NCBI GenBank assembly: GCA_902462065.1
Contig: CABQAK010000047.1
Coordinates: forward strand, 1 to 13,813
Source: an uncultured Collinsella sp.
Lineage (GTDB): Bacteria > Actinomycetota > Coriobacteriia > Coriobacteriales > Coriobacteriaceae
Length of the DNA: 13,813 nucleotides
Reading direction: 5' to 3'
Shown: positions 1 through 5,488 of the stretch, piece by piece
How positions within the stretch are numbered: the first letter of the stretch is position 1
Layout of the letters: each line of letters begins with the position of its first letter
Notes under the pieces: generated by a model
Databases searched by the model: none
What the model was told of the DNA's origin: nothing
The model's input: only the letters and a program-made list of their open reading frames with translations
Translations under genes and position numbers: made by a program

Positions 1-406
1 CCAGGCCCGATTTTGCCTCTTGACAATGTCCTGCTCATATTAAAAGGAACGTCCCTAAGTGCCGACAGTTAGGGACGTTCCTTTTGTGCCGGCATTCGGG
101 GACACTCCTTGCGGATTTGCGAGCAGTTTGCGCGTTTGTCGACGTAAGGATGTTCATTTGTCGACTTCTTGGGCTGTGGTCACCTGTTGTTTCTGTGGTG
201 GCTGCAGGCATCTGGCTCAAAAGGGCGGGTTGGCCGTCTATGTTTGCCTGCGGTTTTGTTGCGGTGCGCATTTTCGGTCAAGCTTTTCGTCAAGTGTTTG
301 GTCAGCATCTGGTTTGCAGTCGGAGGCCTATTTTGCCCGCGCTGGTCGTGGCTGTCCACCCTCCTCGTAAGCTCAAATTGAGGTCCATCAGTTTGAGGAG
401 GATGCC
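1..406. other. Gene-free left flank with repeats
   Basis: No open frame here has a ribosome binding site, a recognisable protein or codon use like the neighbouring genes. The stretch holds the perfect inverted repeat at 42-85 and a degenerate direct copy of its right half (about 59-85 against 86-112, both starting GTGCCG and containing GGGAC). TTTGTCGAC occurs twice, at 135-143 and 157-165. The last 12 bases carry the ribosome binding site of the next gene. A TTGACA at 20-25 has no -10 box at a workable distance. No promoter for the downstream gene could be placed. Confidence 0.6.
42..85. repeat. Perfect 17-bp inverted repeat, REP-like
   Basis: The arms AAAAGGAACGTCCCTAA (42-58) and TTAGGGACGTTCCTTTT (69-85) are exact reverse complements around a 10-nt loop. 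The T-run after the right arm, and the A-run before the left arm, would let it act as a terminator in either direction. A degenerate second copy of the right half follows directly, which is more typical of a dispersed REP-like element. No transposase is visible in the window. Confidence 0.75.
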
Positions 407-1114
407 ATGACTGACCACGCTTTTGACCGAGCAGAGCTGGCTGAAGCCGTCGGCAACGATATTGCCGACATGGCTCACTTTTGGATGCTGCGGAAGTTTC
501 AATTCCTGGAGCCGGCACGCGAACAGTTCGAGATTATCGTCGACCCGTGGCTCAGCTATTGCGAGGAACCTTCTCAAAACGAAATCATGGCCTACAACAT
601 GGCGTTTACCGATTGGCTGCTCTTCGAGCGCCCCTATCGCCATGGCAAAACGCTGCTCGAGCTATATGTTGACGAGCCGCCGGCATCGCTTTCGCCTGCC
701 TCGCTCAAGCGGCTCGAGCGGGTACGCGACACGCAGTATTTCTCGCGCTTTGGCATTTTGGACAAGAATCCTGCGTCCGGCATGGTCGTGCTGAAGGACA
801 CGCGCACCGATCATCGCTTTGATGTCTACGACCCGCATATCGTGCAGAAGGAGCATTGGAACGACGGCGCGATTGCGGTGCGCCTCGCCTGCGTCGACGA
901 TGTCTGGCTTACGGCGGGACAGCTCTACCTGTATGACATCGCGCGCCTGAACGACACGGCGGTCGACGGACCGGGTGCGGTGCATCCCGAGGATCTGCAG
1001 GACGGCTTTGACACCTCGTGCATCAGCTTCTTCTTGCGTCTGGTCCGCGACATCATGGGCGCCCAGGGGCGGTACGTAAAGTCCCTCAACATCTACGAAC
1101 AGGAGTGGGAGTAG
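407..1114 (+). CDS. Hypothetical protein, 235 aa
   Basis: The ATG at 407 follows a strong ribosome binding site, GAGGAGG at 395-401, so the start is secure. I do not recognise the family. The product is acidic, with no signal peptide and no membrane segment, so it is probably cytoplasmic. The first ~100 residues look helical and rich in Trp and Tyr, with a stretch reading FTDWLLFERPYRHGKTLLEL. The middle (about 115-180) looks beta-rich and includes FDVYDPHIVQ. The tail is helical. The FERP-GKT-LEL stretch vaguely recalls uncharacterised proteins that accompany SEC-C metal-binding domains, but no Cys cluster is present. It is followed after 40 bp by the first hairpin array and is probably a single-gene unit. 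The function is unknown. Confidence 0.8.
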   Translation: MTDHAFDRAELAEAVGNDIADMAHFWMLRKFQFLEPAREQFEIIVDPWLSYCEEPSQNEIMAYNMAFTDWLLFERPYRHGKTLLELYVDEPPASLSPASLKRLERVRDTQYFSRFGILDKNPASGMVVLKDTRTDHRFDVYDPHIVQKEHWNDGAIAVRLACVDDVWLTAGQLYLYDIARLNDTAVDGPGAVHPEDLQDGFDTSCISFFLRLVRDIMGAQGRYVKSLNIYEQEWE

Positions 1115-1154
1115 GGGATGGGTAGTTGTCGCCTGCCCTGCCTTTTGCCTTTTT

Positions 1155-1292
1155 GTCTCAATCTGTAACATCTACAGGCCAAAAATCGGTTTTCCTGTTA
1201 CAGGTCGAGACAAAGAGGTGCAATGCTGCACGAATGTCTCGATCTGTAACGTTTGGCGGCCGCTTGTGCCCGTAACTGTTACAGGTCGAGAC
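1155..1292. repeat. Hairpin array A, two 57-nt units
   Basis: Unit A1 is 1155-1211 and unit A2 is 1236-1292. Each has a 15-nt left arm (GTCTCRATCTGTAAC), a 27-nt loop and a 15-nt right arm (GTTACAGGTCGAGAC). The 24-nt spacer 1212-1235 contains a small dyad, GTGCA-ATGC-TGCAC. A2 pairs fully if one G-T wobble is allowed. A1 has one wobble and one mismatch. The array lies between two plus-strand genes and ends 26 bp before the ATG of the nuclease-like gene. Confidence 0.93.
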
Positions 1293-1318
1293 GTTTGTCG
1301 GCGGAGGCAACGGTGACG

Positions 1319-2389
1319 ATGGTCCATTTGTCCGATGTGGTGGTGATGGAAGTGCCTAATACCGTTCTCAAACACAAACATACGACTCGTAACACGTTGG
1401 CGCGGAATAGGATGCTTGCCAGGCTCACGGAGGCGGCTGAACAAGGCGTGCTGCTTGTGACACACGACAATGCCGAGCTCATGTGGCTACGGCGTCATGT
1501 GGGAACCGATGATATTGCGGAGCCCGAGCCGTATTTGTTCTGTTTTCAACATGATTGGGATGCGCTGACGCCGACGGAGCGAGCGCTGCGGGCCATCAAA
1601 GGGCTTGCGGAGTTTCATCCCGATTGGGCGTTTTGGGGCTATGACGCGGCGATTTTGTGGGGTCTGGAGGTGCCGAATGATCTGCTTGGGCCACGATACC
1701 TTGTTAAGACAGGTTGCTCGGTGCCACTGAGTGCAGGATGTCGGCTGTTGCGTCCGCAGGCGGCGGGCGCACTTGAACAAGTCGACGGCGTGCAGGTGAC
1801 GTCGTTTTGGCGCACGGTGGAGGATTGTCTACTGCGTGCGCCGTTCTCCTACGGGTTGGCGATTGCCGATTCTGCACTGCGGGCGAAAGGCGTACCACGT
1901 GGGGATTTGTGCGAGCGCCTCCGCGCCGATTGCGAGGGCAGGCGAGGGTATCGCAGGGCACAGGTGATTGCGTCGTATGCGGACGGGCTGTCTGAAAACG
2001 GCGGCGAGTCTCGGTTCCGAGCATTCTTTATTGCGTACGGCTTTCCGGTTCCGGAACTGCAGGTGGAGTTTCGCGACCCGCTCGATCCGAGCCAGGTGTT
2101 TCGCGTCGACTATTTTTGGCGGCTCGAGGACGGGACGTGTGTCATCGGCGAGCTCGACGGAAAGGGGAAGTACACCTTGCAGAGCGGCGAGGGTCGGGAG
2201 TCGGTTGACCCATTCGTGGCAGAGCGTCAGCGGGAATCTCATCTGACAATGCTCGGGCATAAGGTGCTTCGGTTTACGTTTAACGAACTCAAAGGCCCGG
2301 GGAAGCTAGTCGAGAAAATGAGGCTGGCGGGTATTCCTCGGCAGGTTGAATTGGCTGAGGAGTGGAGATGCCAGTGGTATGGGCGCTGA
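1319..2389 (+). CDS. AbiEi-like / DUF559 (Vsr-like) protein
   Basis: This 356-aa protein resembles actinobacterial proteins that join an AbiEi-antitoxin-like front half to a Vsr/DUF559 nuclease-like tail. The front half contains WAFWGYDAAILWGLEVP (103-119), the position where these relatives carry a Ser-Ala-Leu-His-Gly-Leu type motif. The tail (about 227-325) carries the PD-(D/E)XK-like signature: an early Glu (E230), D264 in FRVDYFW, E278 and D280 in GELDGKGKY, then QRESHL and LGHKVLRFTF. Nuclease activity is inferred, and some relatives are annotated as antitoxins or regulators. GGAGG at 1303-1307 fits a GTG at 1313 (5-nt gap) or the ATG at 1319 (11-nt gap). I chose the ATG, but the start is not settled. 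Base composition looks less GC-rich than the copper and helicase genes. No partner toxin gene is adjacent. Hairpin arrays flank it, one 26 bp upstream and one 8 bp downstream. Confidence 0.75.
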   Translation: MVHLSDVVVMEVPNTVLKHKHTTRNTLARNRMLARLTEAAEQGVLLVTHDNAELMWLRRHVGTDDIAEPEPYLFCFQHDWDALTPTERALRAIKGLAEFHPDWAFWGYDAAILWGLEVPNDLLGPRYLVKTGCSVPLSAGCRLLRPQAAGALEQVDGVQVTSFWRTVEDCLLRAPFSYGLAIADSALRAKGVPRGDLCERLRADCEGRRGYRRAQVIASYADGLSENGGESRFRAFFIAYGFPVPELQVEFRDPLDPSQVFRVDYFWRLEDGTCVIGELDGKGKYTLQSGEGRESVDPFVAERQRESHLTMLGHKVLRFTFNELKGPGKLVEKMRLAGIPRQVELAEEWRCQWYGR

Positions 2390-2397
2390 GAGGTTTT

Positions 2398-2535
2398 GTC
2401 TCGATCTGTAACGTTTAGAGGTTGTTTGAGCTCGTAATTGTTACAGATCGAGACAAGCCGGTGAAACGTCGACCGAATGTCTCGATCTGTAACATCAGGG
2501 GGCCCAATAACCCTGTACCTGTTATAGATCGAGAG
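2398..2535. repeat. Hairpin array B, two 57-nt units
   Basis: Unit B1 (2398-2454) is a perfect 15-bp inverted repeat, GTCTCGATCTGTAAC with GTTACAGATCGAGAC, around a 27-nt loop. Unit B2 (2479-2535) keeps the left arm, but its right arm is GTTATAGATCGAGAG (one wobble, one mismatch). The spacer 2455-2478 is 24 nt, so the period is 81 nt, identical to array A. B1 starts 8 bp after the stop codon of the nuclease-like gene, so it could also serve as that gene's 3' end structure. Confidence 0.93.
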
Positions 2536-2684
2536 ATTTCCCTAGTGCCGCTGGGATGGGACTGCAACGTATTCCGTCCCCCACATCCTCTCTTCCTTCC
2601 GTTAACCGATGCGTCTGCAGCAATCCAGCGGGACTAGGTGATAATGGACAAATGTTCAAGTTAATCGTGAGGGAGGAGCTCGAT

Positions 2685-4055
2685 ATGGCATCTGCCGATC
2701 GTTCCACGTTGTTTATCAATGCGACCATTCTGGATGGTTCGGAGCATATGGAGCCGCAACCCGATATGGCCGTGACTGTTGAGCGCGGCGTCATCACCTG
2801 GATGGGGCCGAGTGCTGTGGCGCAGGCGCCTGCAGGTGCCGAGGTTATCGACCTGGGTGGTGCGTATCTCATGCCCGGTCTCATCAATATGCACGTGCAC
2901 CTGTGCGGTTCGGGCAAGCCTGTCTCGGCCGGCGATGCGGGAGCGCTGATGAAGAAACTCGATAATCCCGTGGGCCGTGCCATCGTCCGCCGCATCCTCA
3001 AGGGCAGTGCCCAGCAGCAGCTGGCAAGCGGCGTGACCACGGTGCGCGGCGCGGGCGACCCGCTGTTTGCCGACATTGCCGTGCGCGACGCTATCGACGC
3101 CGGCAAGTATCAGGGTCCGCGCCTGGTAGCGCCGGGAACGGGCGTCACGGTGCCGGGCGGCCATGGCGCGGGCTTGTTCGCCCAGGTGGCCAACAGCCCC
3201 GTCGAGGCAGCCGAGCAGGTGCGAGACCTGTATGCGCGCGGCGCCGACGTCATTAAGCTGTTCGTAACGGGCGGTGTGTTCGATGCGACCGAGGTGGGCG
3301 AGCCGGGCGTGCTGCGTATGCCGGTGGAGGTTGCCGCGGCGGCGTGCAAGGCGGCGCACGAGGTGGGTCTGCCGGTTATGGCTCATGTCGAGAGCACCGA
3401 GGGCGTGAAGGCCGCGCTTGAGGCCGGGGTCGACACGATCGAGCACGGTGCCCCGATGACGCCCGAGATCCTGGAGCTGTACCGTGGCGCCGCGGGCACG
3501 CAGCTCGAGGGACGTGCGCCCAGCGTTACCTGCACGATCAGCCCGGCGCTGCCGTTTGTGTTGCTCGATCCGGGGAAGACCCATTCGACTGACACGCAAA
3601 AGAAGAACGGCGACATCGTGTGCTCGGGCATTATCGAGAGTGCTCGTGCGGCGCTGGAAGCTGGCGTTAAGGTGGGCCTTGGCACAGATTCGAGCTGCCC
3701 GTTCGTGACGCAGTACGACATGTGGCGTGAGGTGGCCTATTTTGCCAAGTATGTCGGCGTGAGCAACGCCTTTGCGCTGCATACGGCTACGCAGGTCAAT
3801 GCCGAGCTCCTGGGGCTGGGCGGCGAGACCGGTGCGATCGAGTGCGGCAAGGCCGCCGATATCCTGGTGACGCGCAAGAATCCGCTCGATGACCTGTGCG
3901 CTCTGCGTGAGCCGATACATGTGATGTGTCGCGGTGATCTGGTACGCAAGCTCAAGGTAAAGCGTATTCCCGAGGTGGACGCCGAGCTCGACGCGATTAT
4001 GGCCATGCCGGCCGAGGCGCTGGCCGAGGAGCTCGCCCGCGACGGTGTGGCATAG
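2685..4055 (+). CDS. Metal-dependent amidohydrolase family protein
   Basis: This 456-aa protein belongs to the amidohydrolase superfamily, in the branch that includes imidazolonepropionase-like and Xaa-Pro dipeptidase-like enzymes. The visible metal ligands are H70 and H72 (NMHVH), K191 as the likely carboxylated lysine (GADVIKLFVTGG), H234 (VMAHVE), H254 (TIEHG) and D335 (GLGTDSS). The N-terminal beta-sandwich strand and the C-terminal ETGAIECGKAADILV segment are also typical. There is no signal peptide, so it is cytoplasmic. The substrate cannot be read from the sequence. The ATG at 2685 has GGGAGGAG seven bases upstream. An in-frame ATG at 2556 has no ribosome binding site and would add a composition unlike the family. 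The gene is probably monocistronic: array B lies upstream and a strong terminator downstream. Confidence 0.9.
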   Translation: MASADRSTLFINATILDGSEHMEPQPDMAVTVERGVITWMGPSAVAQAPAGAEVIDLGGAYLMPGLINMHVHLCGSGKPVSAGDAGALMKKLDNPVGRAIVRRILKGSAQQQLASGVTTVRGAGDPLFADIAVRDAIDAGKYQGPRLVAPGTGVTVPGGHGAGLFAQVANSPVEAAEQVRDLYARGADVIKLFVTGGVFDATEVGEPGVLRMPVEVAAAACKAAHEVGLPVMAHVESTEGVKAALEAGVDTIEHGAPMTPEILELYRGAAGTQLEGRAPSVTCTISPALPFVLLDPGKTHSTDTQKKNGDIVCSGIIESARAALEAGVKVGLGTDSSCPFVTQYDMWREVAYFAKYVGVSNAFALHTATQVNAELLGLGGETGAIECGKAADILVTRKNPLDDLCALREPIHVMCRGDLVRKLKVKRIPEVDAELDAIMAMPAEALAEELARDGVA

Positions 4056-4088
4056 GTGTGACAAAGGTGTAGCTCCGTTGCCGCATGT

Positions 4089-4126
4089 AAAAAGCCGAGG
4101 TCTCAACACGAGGCCTCGGCTTTTTT
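4089..4126. terminator. Intrinsic terminator, probably bidirectional
   Basis: The stem pairs 4094-4103 with 4111-4120 (GCCGAGG/CCTCGGC plus three more pairs, one of them a G-T wobble) around the 7-nt loop CAACACG. Five A precede it and six T follow it. It ends the amidohydrolase transcript on the plus strand and can also serve the minus-strand zinc-ribbon gene that ends at 4189. Confidence 0.9.
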
Positions 4127-4148
4127 ATCGAACAAATACTTAAGATTT

Positions 4149-4177
4149 GGGACAAACAAACCTGATTAATTTGTCCC
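4149..4177. repeat. Small inverted repeat GGGACAAA/TTTGTCCC
   Basis: Perfect 8-bp arms at 4149-4156 and 4170-4177 surround a 13-nt loop. It sits 11 bp beyond the end of the zinc-ribbon gene. It may help end that transcript, or it may be a trace of the GGGGACA-type repeat also seen at 4718-4764. Confidence 0.55.
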
Positions 4178-4188
4178 GCGTGCGGGCG

Positions 4189-4662
4189 CTAGGAGCGGGT
4201 TTCCATCTTAGCGTGGCACTTGGGGCAGGTGACGCGGATCTTGCCCTTGCCCTTGGGGACGGAGAGCATCTGGCCGCAGTTGGGGCACTTGAGGTATGCC
4301 GTGGTCTTGCGACCCTTCCACATCTTCTTGGCCGTGCGCTTGGCGCGCTCAAAGTCTTCCTTGCTCGTTCCAGCCGCGCGCGAGGTGCTGGCTGCTGCAG
4401 CGCCGCCGCCCAAGCTGGCGACGAACTTGCCCAAGCCGGGGACGTTCGCGGCCGCGGCGACAAAGGCAGCGTTTTCCTTGCGACGCGCATCGATGTTTTT
4501 GGACAGGCCGCGCAGCACGCCAATCACGATCACGGCGATGGCGATCCAGCTGAGCCACTGGATGCGGGCTATCGATCCGATCATCGCGATGACGATGCCG
4601 GCAAAGCCCATAACGATGGTGAGCTCATCGGCGCCATTGCGGCCCTTCATAAAGTCATTCAT
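4189..4662 (-). CDS. Small membrane protein with zinc ribbon
   Basis: This 157-aa protein has two closely spaced hydrophobic segments near the N-terminus (about 14-31 and 35-52), joined by a short turn. An Ala-rich linker (about 66-98) and a basic region (about 101-122) follow. The C-terminal zinc ribbon has its Cys pairs in CPNC (126-129) and CPKC (146-149). The likely topology is a membrane hairpin with the zinc ribbon in the cytoplasm. The ATG at 4662 is preceded by AAAGG with an 8-nt gap. An upstream in-frame ATG at 4692 has no site of its own. I recognise no named family. The zinc ribbon suggests nucleic-acid or protein contact, but no role can be assigned. It is separated from csoR by a repeat-rich gap and is probably transcribed alone. 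Confidence 0.8.
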   Translation of the reverse strand: MNDFMKGRNGADELTIVMGFAGIVIAMIGSIARIQWLSWIAIAVIVIGVLRGLSKNIDARRKENAAFVAAAANVPGLGKFVASLGGGAAAASTSRAAGTSKEDFERAKRTAKKMWKGRKTTAYLKCPNCGQMLSVPKGKGKIRVTCPKCHAKMETRS

Positions 4663-4695
4663 GCAAATTGCCTTTCGTTCGATATGCTGCACGCC

Positions 4696-4701
4696 TTTAT
4701 A
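4696..4701 (-). promoter_or_regulatory. Possible -10 box of zinc-ribbon gene
   Basis: TATAAA on the minus strand lies 33 nt before the ATG at 4662. No good -35 box is found at 16-18 bp, so this is a weak call resting on one hexamer and its position. Confidence 0.3.
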
Positions 4702-4717
4702 CCCGATTTAGAGCAAG

Positions 4718-4783
4718 GGGGACAGGTTAATCTGCACCAAGGTGGTGCAAACGTACCTATCCCCGATGCACCAAGATGGTGCA
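4718..4783. repeat. Nested hairpin plus second palindrome
   Basis: The outer arms GGGGACAGGT (4718-4727) and ACCTATCCCC (4755-4764) differ by one base from perfect pairing. They enclose, on the same centre, a second stem TGCACCA/TGGTGCA at 4733-4749. A near copy of that inner palindrome follows at 4767-4783, differing only in its 3-nt loop (AGG against AGA). CTGTCTCC at 4791-4798 could pair imperfectly with the first arm. There is no T-run, so this is not a standard csoR terminator. The layered symmetry looks like a dispersed repeat element. Confidence 0.7.
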
Positions 4784-4808
4784 AAGAAGTCTGTCTCCAA
4801 TGCCCCAA

Positions 4809-5081
4809 TTACTTGGAGAGCTTGTCGACGACGCGTTCGATCTCGGCGAGCTTGGCGGCCTTGAGGTCTTCGTCGCCCGATTCGATTGCCGAAGTCACGC
4901 AGCCCTCGATATGCGCCTTGAGCACGTCGGCGTTGATGCGCGCAATGAGCGCCTGCGTTGCCATGAGCTGCGTGGAAATATCGACGCAGTAGCGGTCCTC
5001 CTCGACCATCCGCAGGATGCCGTCGATCTGACCGCGTGCCGTCTTGAGCATGCGGGTCACCGATTTATGGTCTGCCATCAT
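4809..5081 (-). CDS. csoR: CsoR-family copper-sensing repressor
   Basis: This 90-aa protein is an all-helical DUF156/CsoR repressor. The family signature is clear: ARGQIDGILRMVEEDRYCVDI (15-35), followed by a long helix to KAHIEGC. The Cu(I) ligands expected from known CsoR proteins are present as C32, H57 and C61. In this family Cu(I) binding releases the operator and turns on copper export. Two adjacent ATGs (5081, 5078) are possible. GAGGA lies six bases before the first, and I use 5081. It is the last gene of the copA-copZ-csoR operon, 38 bp after copZ, so it probably represses its own operon through the site at 7884-7908. Relatives such as RcnR, FrmR and CstR sense other signals, but the C-H-C set and the copper neighbours favour copper. 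Confidence 0.92.
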   Translation of the reverse strand: MMADHKSVTRMLKTARGQIDGILRMVEEDRYCVDISTQLMATQALIARINADVLKAHIEGCVTSAIESGDEDLKAAKLAEIERVVDKLSK

Positions 5082-5119
5082 GGCGGGTCCTCGTTTCTGG
5101 TCGGGGTGCGCGTGGGTCG

Positions 5120-5341
5120 TTACGCGGCGGTTACGGACAGGGCGTGGAACTTCTCGCCGGCGCCCTCGACAGCGGCGGCGAGCTGCTCGGCGGTCACGGT
5201 GTCGGCGCACTCCACCTGGACGGTCTGGGTCTCGTGATCGGCGTCGGCGTCGGTCACGCCGGCCACGTTGAGCAACGCCGTCTCGACGGTGGCGTCGCAG
5301 TGGCCGCACATGAGGCCGGAAGTCTTGATTGTGTATCGCAT
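5120..5341 (-). CDS. copZ: Copper chaperone, heavy-metal-associated domain
   Basis: This 73-aa protein is a single HMA (ferredoxin-like) domain. The metal site is MCGHC (11-15, Cys at 12 and 15) in the loop after the first strand, matching the GMxCxxC motif with GLM in place of the usual GM. Proteins of this type carry Cu(I) to the export ATPase and to CsoR in the cytoplasm. The ATG at 5341 has GAGAGGA upstream with a 6-nt gap. An in-frame ATG at 5452 would read through the hairpin at 5371-5456 and has no ribosome binding site, so it is rejected. copZ is the second gene of the copper operon, 147 bp after copA and 38 bp before csoR. Confidence 0.92.
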   Translation of the reverse strand: MRYTIKTSGLMCGHCDATVETALLNVAGVTDADADHETQTVQVECADTVTAEQLAAAVEGAGEKFHALSVTAA

Positions 5342-5370
5342 GGGTATTCCTCTCTGTTGTGTCGGCTTTC

Positions 5371-5456
5371 CCAGGCACCCGACCTTGACCTTCAAGCCGT
5401 CGCTCGCGTACCAAAGTACGCGTCGCTCCTCTTTCAGGTCAATCTCTGGCACCTGG
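5371..5456 (-). repeat. 86-nt imperfect hairpin between copA and copZ
   Basis: Everything is symmetric about 5413.5. The core is CGCGTAC-CAAA-GTACGCG (5405-5422). Outward there are paired blocks at 5385-5391/5436-5442 and 5394-5396/5431-5433, and an outer CCAGG/CCTGG at 5371-5375/5452-5456. About 27 of 41 positions outside the 4-nt loop pair. It lies in the copper operon transcript. No T-run follows on either strand. It may process or stabilise the copA message relative to copZ-csoR, or it may be an inserted repeat. Confidence 0.7.
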
Positions 5457-5488
5457 AAAACCCGTTCTAAATGGACGTAATAGTGAGC

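Noticed and set aside
20..43. Promoter with TTGACA at 20-25
   Set aside because: The only AT-rich -10-like hexamer, TATTAA at 38-43, is 12 bp away, which is too close, and nothing fits at 16-18 bp.
1253..1318. Upstream TTG start for the nuclease-like gene
   Set aside because: It lies inside hairpin unit A2 and lacks a ribosome binding site; the GGAGG at 1303-1307 points to 1313 or 1319.
2640..2645. GATAAT as a -10 box for the amidohydrolase
   Set aside because: No -35 box or extended -10 TG is found at the right distance, so it was not listed as a promoter.
2661..4109. Long minus-strand open frame opposite the amidohydrolase
   Set aside because: The antisense translation is rich in Arg and His with no recognisable fold, and it runs into the terminator at 4089-4126.
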